Part shown: piece after piece, positions 35,281 through 49,400 of the stretch
Layout: each line of letters starts with the position of its first letter
How positions within the stretch are numbered: position 1 is the first letter of the stretch
Source of the DNA: Isochrysis galbana
Lineage: Eukaryota; Haptophyta; Isochrysidales; Isochrysidaceae
Length of the DNA stretch: 64,000 nucleotides
Reading direction: 5' to 3'
NCBI GenBank assembly: GCA_018136815.1
Contig: CM030944.1
Coordinates: forward strand, 377,045-441,044
Translations under genes and position numbers: made by a program
Notes under the pieces: model-generated
Told to the model about the DNA's origin: nothing
Databases searched by the model: none
What the model saw: the letters and a program-made list of their open reading frames with translations, nothing else

Positions 35281-35612
35281 GGTCGTTTGCCTTCATTTGG
35301 TACCCCTCGTTTCCAAATACACGATGCGCCGGCACAAAAAAAAATCTTCTAGTATTTAAGAAAAGGCACCCACACCATGAGGGCGCTCCTGCCGAGCGAG
35401 TCCACCGCGGCAAGGGGGGCATACATCTCATGCGAGCGTCTCCACGGGGTGCTCCTCAAGCAGCGCCATCACACGCGATTGGTCTCCCCGCTGGCAAGCA
35501 CCCAAGCGGTCCTCGGCCGGAGACGATGCACGAGGGAGATGCCGCCCGGGGGGGGGCATTCGCCCATAATTTTTTTATCGATGATAATGGAAGTGCGAGT
35601 AGCCATGCCACC
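35281..35612 (-). repeat. Dispersed repeat, inverted copy of 27742-28052
   Basis: Shares CATTTGGTACCCCTCGTTTC, GTCTCCACGGGGTGCTCCTC and ATTTTTTTATCGATGATAAT with the 27.7-kb copy in reverse orientation. Confidence 0.85.
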
Positions 35613-36166
35613 AAAGGGAAAAATGAAACCCCCGTCCCCATCAGATCCAGAACTGCAACGCCAATTTGACCTCAAAAACCAGCATCAGTTACCAATAAAG
35701 AATTCCAGAAGCAAGTGGCACGCTCTGAGCAGCTAGCCCATCGAAGATGAACTGGTCACGTCCGCTCTCCGAGGTGCCCGCAGTGAAAATGTACTTGTGG
35801 ATGTGGGAGTCCGTCGAGCCCTTGCAGTGGCCGATGGCGTTGATCTCCTGGCACGATTCTTCGCCGGCAAGGGGCGGCAAAGTTGCGCTGTAGCACGACC
35901 AGCGGCCGCGGGTGTTGTCTGACCTGCTCTAGTGTTCCAGAGTTGTGTGATGTGCGTGTTTTTGAGATGTTTTGTCAAGTATTTGTTTGTGCCCATAAGG
36001 GCCGCCTGGTCTCGGGCCGCGCTGCCGTGGGAGCGCGGCCGTCGCCAGGGCGGGAGGGGCCTCTGCCATAAGGCATGCCCATTGGAGGAGTGGCCCTGTG
36101 GGCCTGTTCATGCTCTGCTGGAGCTGGAGCCTGCAGACAGCTGCTCCCCATGGGGGGAGCCAGCAT
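35613..36166. other. No gene seen
   Basis: Short frames only; no recognised domain. Confidence 0.4.
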
Positions 36167-36312
36167 CCAGCATGGCTGCTGTGCATGGTGTGGCCGGAGC
36201 CACGGGCCGTGTGGCGCGACGGGGGTCCGCACGCACCTGCTCGGCCTCTGATAGCGGGCGCGGCCGCTTCGACAGCGACTGCTCCATGCCCCATGCACAG
36301 CAGCCATGCTGG
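36167..36312. repeat. 22-bp perfect inverted repeat with 102-bp loop
   Basis: Arms 36167-36188 (CCAGCATGGCTGCTGTGCAT plus GG) and 36291-36312 are exact reverse complements. Could form a hairpin in RNA or be transposon debris. Confidence 0.9.
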
Positions 36313-36402
36313 GGGGCCGCCCTCGGCGGGGGGCCCGAAGGAGAGGAGGGGAGCGGCGGCGCGCTCCATGGCAACTGACTATAAAGTTAGTTGGCCCACG
36401 CG

Positions 36403-36556
36403 GGGGAATCCTCTTGGTAGTGGTGTGCTCCTCCCACGTCAGGAAATCCTCTTGGGGTAGGTTTGCGCTTGGGCAGTGGTGTGCGCCTTCCACGTCAGGA
36501 AATCCTCTTGGGGTAGGGATGTGCTCTAGTAGTGGTGTGCGCCTCCCATCTCCCAT
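36403..36556 (+). repeat. Three tandem units of about 40-57 bp
   Basis: Each unit has AATCCTCTTGG ... AGTGGTGTGC(G/T)CCT(C/T)CCA(C)GTCAGG. Units begin at about 36405, 36445 and 36500; the last is degenerate. Confidence 0.85.
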
Positions 36557-36609
36557 GGTAGGTAGAATCCTCACGCAAGCGTGCACTTCGTAAGTAATGC
36601 CCACTTCTG

Positions 36610-36804
36610 TGGTCGGTGGGTAAAGCGTGTGCGCGCGATACGTAGGGGGAGGGGGGGGGGGGGGCGAATCGCACCATTTCTTGGCGAAGATTTTCGTGGT
36701 GGCAGGTGCCCCCCCCCGAGGTTTTTTCTTGGTTGGGCATCGCGCCACGGTCAAAAAATGCAGCCCAACCCTTACTATGTTAAAAACCCTTGTTTGACCG
36801 CCCC
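36610..36804 (-). repeat. Dispersed element with GGGCGGTCAAACA terminus, copy 2 (inverted)
   Basis: Reverse complement of 11841-12026 with scattered differences; ends exactly at the shared terminal motif. Confidence 0.75.
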
Positions 36805-36950
36805 ATGCCTTGCGGCTTCTCCCCTCGCGCGCTACTCAGGACTCAGGGGCTCGAGTTGTGCAGGTGGCGGGCTTGAGCGGGGTGCTCCTGCCCCTAGCGG
36901 TCTGGTCCTCGTCGTTCCTCCTGTTCCTCCAAGTGGTACGGTATTTTCTT
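36805..36950 (+). repeat. Dispersed repeat, CCTTGCGGC...CCCCTAGCGGTCTG family, copy
   Basis: Matches parts of 56815-56960 and the reverse complement of 57430-57615 (shared words GCCTTGCGGC, CTCCCCTCG, TGCCCCTAGCGGT, CTCCTGT). Confidence 0.65.
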
Positions 36951-37408
36951 GTGCCTAATCGCTAATCGTGCTAGTGTTGGTGTGGGGCGTGGCAAGTGGT
37001 ATCTGCTGGCCTGTGTGGTAGGTGATTGCGCGGGGAGTGGGGGTGGGGGGGGGGTCATCGCGCGGGACTGAACCTATAAGACAACTCGCGAGAATGTTCA
37101 CTATGCTATGCTGGCTATCTTACAAGGAAGAAGGCGCTTGGACAAGTAGGGACAAGCATGGAGTAGCGCCTCAGCATCCGCCTACGTATCTACATCAACG
37201 CTGACTGAATCCTATCTATCCATTCCTCTACGCTGACCGATGTTGCCGCCTTGCCCTTACACGTAGAGCTGGTGAAATCATCAAGCGCGGACGGGCGGCG
37301 TGTTGTCGCTCACGGCACCTGCCGGAAAGCAACGGCCCCGAGGCTATTCCCTCACAGACCAGTTGCAAGAATTGCGGCTCTACCGGTAGATGCAACGCGC
37401 TTCCCGTT
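36951..37408. other. 3' flank of the giant DUF3638 gene, no gene seen
   Basis: G-run near 37040-37055; no supported gene. Confidence 0.45.
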
Positions 37409-40400
37409 TCAAGACGGCACTGCCTTCATTGCGTTCATGTCTGTGAGCTTGCGCTGATCGATCTCAAAAGCCGACTCCGGTTTGCTCCGCCCCCTGGTCG
37501 CAAGTAGCACGCCGACTGCTGTCGACTGCCAGATGGAGCCCTCCCCTCCCTCCCAGATCAGCTGTTGCGCCGCTGCGCGAATAGCCCACGCCTTTGGAAC
37601 ACAGCGCATGGCGTCCAACGGCGGCTGCTGGTCTCGTCCCGTGCAGGTTGCAATCGCCCCAAGAGCAACAAAGTCCTTGGAGGGCGGCACCGCAGTCCAA
37701 ATCGACAGAGGCTCTGGCCCTGGGACATGCCACGTGCAAATGTAGCGTTCCGGAGGCGGCAGCACCTGGTCGAGCGCCGCTTGCAACCGCGAACTAGATC
37801 CCGAACGCAACATTGCATTGGCGCGGGTGTCGCGCAGCTCGATAATCATCGCGGCCCCTCGTGCAGGGGCCGCGTCGGCGGCGGTGGCAACCGCGCTTCG
37901 GGCGTGGTGGCCAAGGACCACAACCGCTCGTCCCGTTGATAGCCCCCCTCTTTCGACAGGCTGCCAAATAGTGAGCACTCGGTTATCCAACGACGAGAGA
38001 CGTGCGACGCGTACGAAGCCGGAAGCAGGCCGGACCGAGACGACGAACTGCTTTAGCTCCTCGCTGCTTAGCTTGCGTGGAGGCACTGGGACCGCACTAT
38101 GGTGGAGCTCGGGGATTCGTTGCAGGGGTATGACGAGATCTTGCACCGGAGAGACAGCGCCTTGGAAAGCATCATTCGGCGGCGACTCAGTGGATGTGCA
38201 CCCGGCGATGAAGTCATCGCAAGAGAGCAATCCATCCGAGTCCGAATCAAGTCTACGCACGGCCTCGTGTACCTGTACCACCGTCGCTTGCATGTCTAGC
38301 CAACGCAGAGCGGAGTAGAATTCGGAGCAGCTCATTAGGCCGGAACGCGAGACATTGAAAGCATGGAAGGCCTGTAATGGCGATAGACCGCGAGCAGCAA
38401 GGCGCCGACTAGTCGCAGCCATGAGCGCACGGTGCTCGAAAAGAGTGAACTCGTCCTTCTCGCATAGAATAGCGGCGGCGGAGGTGCGCTCCCACGGCAC
38501 TTGCCTCCGCCGCCTGCAGGCCCGTACCTCGTTAAAGAATGCCTGTCTCTCTTTTGGCTCATTGGTCTGGAGGCAACGCAACAAGAGATGTTGGCCACGC
38601 GTGTCAAACTCCGTGTGGGACGACAAGAAAGCTAGGCACTCTCGCACAACGTCGCGCTCATAGTCGGACGTCGGCTGCCGTCGATAGTTGATGGCGTCAA
38701 GGACCTTAGCATGTGTGTGCAACGCCACTAGGGGGAGGTCGCGTCCCTCGAAGCCCGGCGCAAGCACGCCGTCGCCCTTCTCCGACGAAATGTGGAGCGC
38801 GCCGCGAAGTGATTCGGCTTCTGCCAGAGACAATACAATCCAATGCCGGGAGCCTGGGCCCTCTTGGTGCGAATGCAATTGCTCTTCAACAAGTGGAACA
38901 ACCGGTGACTCGGGCTCACTTAACCGTAGTGCTCCCACTCGGCAAGACACGTTCTCTAGCGCCTCAGATGCTGCTTCCGCCACATCGGCTACAGTGTGCA
39001 AATCAACCGCACGGCCTAATGCGGCGAGTTCGCCCGCCGTGAGCAGACCATCTGAGGCTGAATCGAAAAATCCGAAGGCCGCACGTACTTGAGCCGCCTG
39101 CGCAGGGGTGAGCGTGGGCGTGGAGCCAAAGGAAAGTGACTCCGTTAATTGACCCGAGCGTCGCGGTGGCGGTTGCCATTCCATCGCGCAAACGACATTC
39201 TTTAGCCGCCGGTGTGCCTTGAGCGTCCAGCCGGGCCAGAAAAAATTATTTGACATCCAAAGCCGCGCCGGCCACCGGAGAGGGCGCGCCTTCTGCTGAC
39301 CAGCTCGATAGACCCCAAACCGCGACCATGGATAAAACGGCCCACCCGTCCCAAAGACTCCTCCAGATGATGCTGAGTATGCTTCGTGCAAGATGCTCAA
39401 TTCCCAAGGGCGAGGCGTGTCATCCTCGCGAGAAAAATTGTGGCGGGCTGGCTCGAAGACACCGACAGACTCTTCCTCTTGATTCTTCTCTTGCTCTTGC
39501 TCCTGCTCTTGCTCTTGCTCCTGCTCTTGCTCCTGCTCTTGCTCCTGCTCTTGCACTTGTTCGATGTCAAGCGCGATCGAACGATGCTGACGGTACGCAG
39601 ACTGACGCGCCACCTCCGCATACAGCGCCCTTTCTTCAATCGCGGCTTCTCCACTCAGCACACTTCGCTGCGCATCTGCCAAAGCCAAGGCCCGCTCACC
39701 GCAGCGCGGAGCGGCTGGCACACCCGATTCAAGCTCAAATGCTAGTGGCTCGACGAATACTCGCACCGCTTGAACCTCGTTTTCACGCGCCTCAGGAGTC
39801 CCACATCGAGAATGGTTGCCGAGGAGATGCTCGAGGGCCCGCTGCCGAAAGATATGCGACAGGCGTTGTTCGCCCAACAGCCCCGCCTGCACGTCCTCGG
39901 ACCGCATGAGATTAAGCAGCAGCCACGCACAGATGGCCTTTAGCGCCTGCTCGGTGGTTGCTTGAGCCAGGGGCTTTTGCTCACCCAACGGCACTCCGCG
40001 CATTCGGGCGACGTCAGTGCGCACCAATTGCGCGACCTGAGGCGAGAGCAAGAGGCTGATGGTCTGGCCGGCACCAATGCCTCGCATCCGAAAGGCTCCC
40101 TGCGCGAAGTCGCGGAAAGTCATATCCTTCCCAAGGGTCAAAGCTGCGCGCGCAGATAGAGTTTGCTCGACGTCGACGCCGGTCGAGTGCACTTGGTCGA
40201 AAAATGTGAAGCGCTTGGCAGCCGCAACATTGCAACCTTTCAGCTCGAGAGTCTTAAATCCAGCTCGTAAAAGGATCATCTGCCGGTCGTCCTCGCCCAT
40301 GTAGACGACGCCTTCCATGCCGTTGAGACCACGTTGGAGGAGACGACTCGCAACTTGGACATTCGTTAGGCCAGTGATCAGCGCACCCGAGTCGATGAGA

Positions 40401-43400
40401 GTGTGAAACGGTGGGTTGGCAGTAGCAACCTCATCTAACAGCTGTTGCACACTCCATGCCGTGGGTAAAATTTCAAGTGACACAACCTCCTCCGACGTGA
40501 GACAACGCAACATCTGCGCATCATCGCCGCGTTCGTATTGACACCCTCCAAAGTCTCGGGGGAGCAGATCCGATGGCGTGCCCGAAAACCCAAGTCGGCA
40601 TCCAAAGAGCGCACTGGAACCTAGATCTTGGCCGTTGGCGCTCAATTTGCGCGATTGGTGCTGCATGGTAAGAGGGAATACGAGCTGCTCAAGGTAATGC
40701 TCAATGGCATGCGGCAACTCACCGAGGAGCTCGTACAGCACATCCATTTGCTCGTCATCGTTCGGGTTGATTAGCTGTAGCGGCCACAAGCCTTCTTGCT
40801 CATGCTTGGCACCATTTGCAGCCGGCATTCCATTACCTGTATGGGCATCGAGTGCGCAACACGGGCCTGGCGAGACTGACACACCCCCTAGATCTACCAG
40901 AAGGTTGGATGGTTGTGCCTCGCCCACCGTTGCCACGACCGCAGTTGCGCCGCCAAGCCGCCCTGCCCCACGCACATGGCCGCCGGCAAGCTCCACCCAA
41001 TGGGCATACATCCGACAAGTCGGTCTTTCACGGAACGCTCCGGCTTCTTGGCACATTGTTTCGAGGAGGAGATTGAAGAGGCCGCGCATGTCTTGCCGTC
41101 GAAGCCCCTCGTGACGGTATGCAAGGATTGTAAGTCCAATCAGTGCGTCTGGGTGCGAGAATTCAGCTGCATGAGAAGGCACATCCTTGCCAACGAAGGG
41201 CACTGCTAGTAACTGGCGCGCATGTGGCACTGCGCTCATGCTTGCAGGCTCTTGCGGCAAGGGCGCGTCCCCAAGGAGACCATAGTGGACGCGCCCAACT
41301 TTGCTGATGACATGTGGTAGGACAGAGTATAGCCACACGTGCGTGAGATTCAGGAGTTGGGCATGCTCTTCAGGCATGTTTCCGATCAACTCTTCCCATC
41401 CAGCCAGACCGACGGCCTCTGGATTGTTGGGGTTCGTTCCGATTGTCCCGTTACTGAGGACGATCCCATCACCACAAGCGTCTGGGTCGCGTGAGATGTA
41501 GCCGGCAATCTGTTCATCGGTGCCATGTTGCACGCGGTTCCGCCGTAGCCAAAGCAACGCCCAATGAGTGAGCAGTGGACGGAGTCGTACATCATAGAAG
41601 GACCGCTGTAAGAGCACGAAATGAGGCTTCGTCTGTAGTTGGAATTGGGCGGCGCCTTCCGCAACCGTGATCGTCAGCTGAGTGAGGAGCTTCTGCGCCT
41701 CCGGACTCTCATGCCACGCAGCAGTGCACTGGCGCGAAGTCGGGTACAGTATCCCATCTAGCAAGTGGAAGGGCAGCTGCCAACGGAGCGGAGCGAAGTG
41801 AATTGGCTTTCTTTCGCCATGCGGCCAATTGAGCTCTGAGCGGAGTGGATGTAATAGAAGGTCGACCTCATCTAGCAACCCGACGGATTTTCGAAACACT
41901 GCGAGGACCTCGGCAAGGGTGCATGTCTCGACCCTCAACTCCTTAAGTCTATCGGTCCCCACGCCGGCTCGCCGCCGCCTCATGCCCAGGAGACGCTGAA
42001 GCCGGCGGAGCAGCTCTTGGTCGTCGGCTGACGGCTCAGCCGCCAAAGTAGGCACCTCACCCTGCAGCGTAGCGACACCTTCGATGAACTTGAGCATCAC
42101 CGACTTCAGCGACGTGGGGTCAATCAAGAGCACGCCGCGCAGCCGCGTAGCATGTCGGAGCCGCTCGAGCAAGAGAGGCTCAACAGCAGTGTATCGGTCA
42201 AACCGCATGCCGTAGACGGGACGTGGCGCTAGCCCACCGAGCCTTTCGCGGAGGACACCGTACGCCGATGGCAACAGATGAGGCGGCACAATCGAAACAA
42301 CGAAGCGAGAGCCGTCTGCGAGCATTGTGGCAAGGATAGGCGCAATGACCGTTGTCTTGCCCTGGCCCATGATGAGCTGATGGCAAAGGGAGCGACCCTC
42401 AGCATGGGCTTGTAGGAATTTAAGAAGGAGTGAAACTTGCGCCTCGCGTAAGAGCAAGCCATGAGTGAACTCGTAGATGAGGAAGTTAGGCTCGAATACG
42501 AGCGCTGTTCCCGTAGCGGAGGTACGCACGTAATGCCGACGAGCGACAAGCGATGAGGCCAACGCATCCGCCTTCGAGAGGATTTCGCGCTCGCGCTCGC
42601 GCCGCATCATCACCGCCTCCTCATCCCCCGACTTGGTCAGCCGCCGACTCGCAGTGTGGGAGCGGGTCAACGCCTGGGACGTGGAAGCGGTGGGGAGCTG
42701 CAGAGTGTGCACTATCGATAAGAGGCCTCGCGCCTCATCCAAGCAGCGCAAAGCTTGAGAAATACGATTGCCGACGAGCAACGCAAGAGCCGTCTCGTCG
42801 ATGACACGCTCTGCCTCGTGAGGTTCGAGATAGGGATTGAGAATCAATATCTCCGCCTGCCCTTGCGCGGAAGCGAGGAGACGGACGAGGTGGTCGAAAC
42901 CAAAGGTCGCCTCACGGCCACCAGCGCGCGCAAGCGCAAAACCCGCGAGTTTCTCGGCAGCAGCGGCCTCAGCAGCGTCGGACATTTCATCAATTCCCGG
43001 TGCTATATTGATAGCAGTGTTGGCTAGAGAGGTGGCACTTGAGACGAGCTGCTTGAAGCGCACTTCGTCGCGCCGCAGGAGAGCATTGAGCCGCTCGACA
43101 ATCGTGCTCGCCGACTTTTGGAGCGCCTGGATACCAGCGCTTGAGGAGGCATGCGCACGCAGCTCAGCTTCCGAAAAGCCCGTGAGCCGTGGTACCGCGA
43201 CAGAATTTTGATGTGACGTGTGAAATGCGAAATCTTCTTCGAGGCGGCGGAGCATCGCCGCCGCCAAGTCGGATCGTGCTGCGGGGTGGCCACTCAACGC
43301 GAAAGGTAGCCTAGCCTCGAGTGGGGTTAAACCGAGCTGAGAGCGCGTCTTCTCGATGACCAGAGTCGGGAGTCCTATTGGCTGTAATGGCAACTCAGAA

Positions 43401-46400
43401 AATGCACTCGCCTCGCCCTCGGCACATGCCGCCATCTGAACACGTTGCTGCGCGCTCACAGCGGACGCCGAGAGCCAGAGCCAACGCCGGTAAGCAGGTG
43501 GTAGAACCTCTCTTACACGGGGGCAAAAGCCCTGAATGCGTGCAATGAGAGCCGGGGGGAGGTGGACGAGCGCTTGCCGCTCAAAGGAAGGGAATGAATG
43601 CCTTGGCCAGGCAATGAGCCCGTCCGCCTCATGGGCCTTAAGCACAGCCGACATCTTCTCAAACAGTTTGTGCAACACGTCTTGGCCCCGGAACATCACC
43701 GTCACCTTGACATTACGGTCGTCCTCGAACTTGGGCAGATGGCGAGCGAGCTGAGGGTTGTGTGCCATCACTCGAAGAGTCGACATGAGTATGCTCTTCG
43801 ACGACCATTCACTAACTGGCAGAAGCCGTAGCAAGAAGCAGCCAAGGGTATGACCGGAGTCGTTCGCCAGAAGTTTGAAGAACACGTCGCCGCGCATGAG
43901 CTCGTATAGGAAGAGAAACCCCTTTTGGTCGCGACCGCCTCGCAACTCGAGCCCATTTGTCAGCCAGCGGTCGAGTGCCGACGCTGCCTCACGGCCTACT
44001 GGGTTCTCTGGGCGAGAGTACGAAAGGGCTTCAAACTTTCCAAAGACGGCACCGAGACCTTCACCGGCCACACAGGTGCGGTCTTGTACGGCATCGAAAT
44101 GGGGCCCAACTGACATTGCTGGACACGGCAATGCAACGTCCACACCAAGACCTTGTGGATCTGCGCTCTTGGCGGCATGGAGCAGCGTCATCCGCGACTG
44201 CAACACATTGGGCAGTCGCGTAGATTCTGATCCTCTTGGAGACGAAAGATGGGCAAGAAGGACGAGCTCGTCGTCCACCGACAGTCGAGATAGTACTGAT
44301 ACATGTGCGTGCTTGCGCGTGTACGCTACCATCTCCTCGATGAGATCCCACGGCAGGAGTGGATAGAAAGGCGTATGCAGCGCGAAGAGAGAGATACGCA
44401 GCCTGCACGCGTGTGCGTCGGGGTGCTGGTCACCTTGTGCCTCGCTCAGTTGAGAGACTATTTGGGCCTCATCGGGCGAAAGCGGCCGATCGCACACGCA
44501 TTGCGGAGCGAGGGCGACAACAGCGTCGTATTGACGCGCCAGCATCTTGAGCAGGAGCATGTAGAGAGCAGCAGCGAGCGTGGGAAAGAAGAAGAAGGCT
44601 TCCGAGAGATGGATTGCGTACAAATAATGTCTTGCTGATCCGAGATTCCTGAGCCAGGTCGCATCATCCATGTTGAGCTCAACGTCGCATGGAAAAAGTT
44701 TCGCAGTCGCTCGCGATGCCTCAGACGCGCCGTCCGGCATCGATGCACGGCAGGGTCGAGCAGCCGCCGACACCAACAATGCAAGGCTACCCCCCTCACG
44801 CTCTAGCAAAAGAGAATGCGGAACGCCACGCATCAGCCGCTTGATGGCGATGGACGAGCGATCCGACAGAAAGAAGCCCTCATGTTGTAAACAATAAAAG
44901 CAAGAACGCTCGCCCTCGTCGCGTAGCGCGAATGTCAACCCAAGCTTTGGAAGCTCCACACGCTCAACGAGGCGCGGCTGCTCTGGATCCTCGATAGCTC
45001 GGTATCCATCGCTGGACACGTTCGCCCACGCCAAGACGTGTGAAAGTGCCTCGAGTCGGCCGAAACGCTGAGCAAGGCGGCTTAGAGACGAGCCCCTTGG
45101 GGCCATCATGAGATTCAGTAAGAGCTGCGTCGGCTTTGACGGATCCAATTCCGCCGTCGCAGCGTGGCTGCCAGACGCGAACGGCGATGCGAGCTTGCTT
45201 GACGACGAGCGCGGTACTAGCGCAGATGCCCCCGCGCCAGAACCACACACGGCTTGGGCAGGGGACTCCTCGAGAAGGTGCACTCTGAAAATAGTGGCGC
45301 CCGCATCTACGTCGGATGCGGACAGTCGAACGATCAGCCTAGTATCCACAGCGCCACCTGAAGGCCGCGCGTCGCCTGTCAACGAGCCGTCTTCGTTCTG
45401 CCATAGGTCATAGCTAGATAGTAGCGCGGTTGGCATGAGCCCGTGTAACAGCCGCGCCGGCACGTAGGACTGCCGGCCAAGAGCCGAGGTCAAACGACGA
45501 GATATGACGAGCGAGGCACAGGGTGTCAATGGGCGGCTTGCGTCCCCCATGGAACGTACAATGCGACCATTGGAACGGACTCCAGCCAAACGGGGAGAGA
45601 GGTTGTGTAACGAGACGCCCCCGTCCGAAGTCCAAGCGAGTGAGCGATACCATCGTCGGCCATGCTCAAGCAAGTCATATACGTGCACTGCTTTCTTGTC
45701 GCGTAGGACCAACAATTCTTTAAAAAAGAGCGGCGATGCAGGATATGTTGCCAACGAATTGTTGCTAGTGCTGGCCGCATGCACCTTTCTAGCTGTAATA
45801 AGGGCATAGCGTGAACTCGAATAATCCATACCTGCCAGGAAAATTTCCACACTCCCTAGACGATCAAGTACGCATGAATCATCAAGCGCTTCTTTGATCC
45901 AGCGCTCGCTGGCGCGCAGTTGAGAGGGGTAATTGCGCTGGCAAGCAAGTGGAGGGAGTCGTGAATCGGCGGCCCAGACGTGCACGTCGGCACGTGACCC
46001 AACCAAATGAAACCAGTCGCGCTGCTCTGTAGAAGATACGCGCACGGCTTGCATTGGCTCAGCGCCCACAGCCTCACCGAAGACGGACATGAAGTCGGAC
46101 GAGGTGCGAATATGCGGCGGCAGAGGTCCGAGCGTCTGCTTGCGCAGTGAAAATTCACCAAATTGAACGTTTATCTCGGCGTTTGCTCCATTCGTTGTTG
46201 TCATCCGGCGCAACCACTCCTCCAAGGGATCACGCCGCGACGGGCGCCCGCCGCTCAGGCCGATGCTGCCCTGACTATCCGTGGCATCATCATCGAGGGG
46301 CTGAAGAGCCTCTCTTGCCGCGCTGGCGAGATCGGTCGTATCCGGAACATACCGACCAACGCCGCGGTATCCCGGGTGTTGATGCCAAGAACGCGGCTCA

Positions 46401-49400
46401 AGCGCGCTAGCAGCCTCCGAGACAGGGAGCACACGCGGGCCCGTGCACGTGACCGTACGAACAACGGCCTCCATGGCCGCGTTGCGTTGTCCAGGATTGC
46501 ACTCGAGGGAGCGAATAATCTTGCAGCGGTGTCGCGCAAACAGCTCGAAAATTTCCGTCTGAGGCAACCCTAGGCTGTCGGAGGTAGCCTCATCCTTAAA
46601 TGATCGTTTGGTACCCTTTGATCCGGGATCAGGTTCGACGTCAAAAGTATGATTGTTGCAGAGGAATGTTTGTGCGCACAACAGAGTTGAGAGGGCCTGG
46701 TAGTCGAGCTCATCTTCATCGATGTGCTTATAGACGAAGGCCAGGTGGGCAAAGAGAGTACACAAGGCGCTCATGTCGCGCTCGCGTAGCGCCCCGTTGG
46801 TCCACTGTTCAACAAGTGCGTGAAGCTCACGCTGCAGCATTTGGCGTAGCCTAGCAGAGCAACGGCGCAGCTTGCCAACGACCGCACGATCAAGCTGAAG
46901 CCCGCGCGCGGGCTCTGGCCGGGTGAAGCTTGGGAACTCCGCGCCTGACTCCACGAGTGGATCATCCACCGGAGGGTTGGCACCGAGCACAGCACGTATG
47001 AAGCCATCGACCCGTACCGCCATTCGTAAAACGTAGAGGATGGCAGAGCAATTGGTCGAGGTAGCAGAGTACTTGCCCGAATCGAGCTCCACGGCGAGCT
47101 CCACAAGCTTGAGCACCGGTTCGGTCACCGACGCGGGTGAGTGTGTCAGCTCGTTGAACAAGACACCAGCTGGAGTGGCAAGGTGCTGACGATTGGGTGC
47201 AGGCACCAGTTTTGGCAGAGCCTTTGTGGCCTCGATTTGCCAAAGCCCAGGCTCAAAAAGCGCTGCGTCGAGTGCGGCTTGGAGCCTAGCGGATCCAAGC
47301 GCGTGTACATGTGACGGTTGCGAGAAGAAGCCGAGAAGTAGTGGCACGCGCAGGTAGGGCACTGTGAGGTATTGAAGAAGTAGTTCAGCCTCGGGCGGAC
47401 GAAGTGCGCCGTCGAAAGATGGAAGATGCTTGAGGTGGAGCACGTCCTCCTCCTTCTCGATGCGTGCCTCGACGCCGAGCTCGAGCTTGACAAGCTCTTG
47501 TGGATCCGCAGACGAGGGTGGAGCACGCGGACGCGTCACACCAAACACGCGCCGTAGCTTTCGCTCAATCCAGGAAGTGCCCTCCGCCTGTTCGGCGCTC
47601 CGCGTGATCGCCGCGGCGTTCAATGTGCGCCCGAAGGCCGACACGACAAAGGTGCCTGACGAGGCGTCGTGACGCCAGGTGAGAAGCGCATCGAGCGGCA
47701 TCCAAGCACAAATCTCTGGTAAAGCCTCGGAAGTTGGGACCATGAGCATCTTGAACAAGAAAACCATGTCACGGAAGAAGCCTAATTCGGGGAAGTTCTC
47801 GAGCAGCAGGCGAGACTCGCCGGAAAGGTATGAAGGGAGCAATGATATAGGAGTCGGCGAGACCGTCTTGATAGGAAAAGCCATGTGCAGGCAGAGCTGC
47901 CTAAGCAACGCTTCATCGGCTGCACCAAAGCCCATGGAGCGCTCGAACGCGAAGATCACGCGGCCCGGCTTGTGGTAATGCCGCTGCGCCGCAAAGTAGT
48001 CCAGCACGCGCGTCCGTGCGCAGTGCAGCTCTGACGATGCGAGTTGCAGGTCCTCGGACTCGGCCGCGAACGAACCAAGCTCGAAGTGGAAGGCATCACC
48101 TGGCCCGTCTGCAGCTCCCGAGTAATTGAGGCAAAGGAGCGATGGCACATCGCAACACCGGATACGCATTACAGCGTCTGCGAGCGTGGCAATGCATGCA
48201 ACGACGACAAGCCGCACTGCGTCGAAGGAGCGCGTTACCCGGATCGAGAAGCAACACGCGGCGAAGTGTCGGCACACCATATTGAGCAGCCGCAGCAGGT
48301 CCGCCTGTGTCTCATATCGCATTGACGAGCGTGCCCAAAAGCATTTCTCCGAGCGCTTCGGGTGAGAACATGGGAGGGGTAGGGGCACGACCGCCGTCAA
48401 TAGATGTTGCAGCAGCGAGACCCGCAAACAGTAGGTGTTGGCGATGTGGCCTTGCTGATTTGCAAGCAATTCGCAAAGTCGGACCGAGTGGCGAAACGCA
48501 TTGCAAACATCCTCGTAAGATGATACCGAGTCTGGGACAAGACTGAGTTCCACCGGCAACACCACCGGTGGCAGCGCGCTCTCTCCCGCCAGGTGCTCCA
48601 CTTCGCGCCCATGCAGCACTCGCCCGAATAGCGGGAAAAGGGCGCTACCACGCACGCCACCTACCACATCTCCCGCCTTTGGGTCCATCCCCCCCAAAGA
48701 CCGTTCGAGGACTGGGTTAGCAACATGTTCGACAGCCGTACAGGTCTGGGCGAGTGCACGTGCATGCGTTAGGGAAAGAGGCAGCTCGCCAAGCCGCAGC
48801 TGTGCGCCGAGGGCGCTGACATGACGTGCACTAAAGCGAAGCAGCTCTGCAGCCGGAGCGGATAAGCGCGGCGGCCCCTCCTCTGCTGCTCGGCCGACAT
48901 CGCCCGACCCCGCATCGCCGCTCTGGCCACTCCCCAACCCTGCCAAGCAAATCTGCAATGCCGTCCAACGCCACAGTACGTCGATGTACGCAGCTTGTGC
49001 GGTCGATAAGCCGCACGCACGTAAGGCTGCGCCAAGAGCGACGAGCGCGCACTCGCCCCTTGAGAAATCGGCAGATAGCGGCTGTGGCGTCCAAGCAGCC
49101 CCACCCGGCATGGCTGCGCTCGTTGGCAAGGGCGTATCGTTGAGCCCGGGCAGCAACACGTCGTAGAGAAGTGATGTCTCGGAGGCAGCACCAGCTGTCG
49201 TGCCTCCGAACGGCTGACGAAATAAAAGAAACCAAAAGGTTGAATCGGCGAGACGCTCGCGGGGCACGCCGCGCACACAGACACAAGTGCTATACTCGAG
49301 TTGGCCGCTAGCTGCATTGCGACGACATGGATGCTTGCGCAGAGAGACGGCACCAGTAGCGCAGACGGTGAGCGAGAAACTGCGATCGTCTTCGCGGCGG

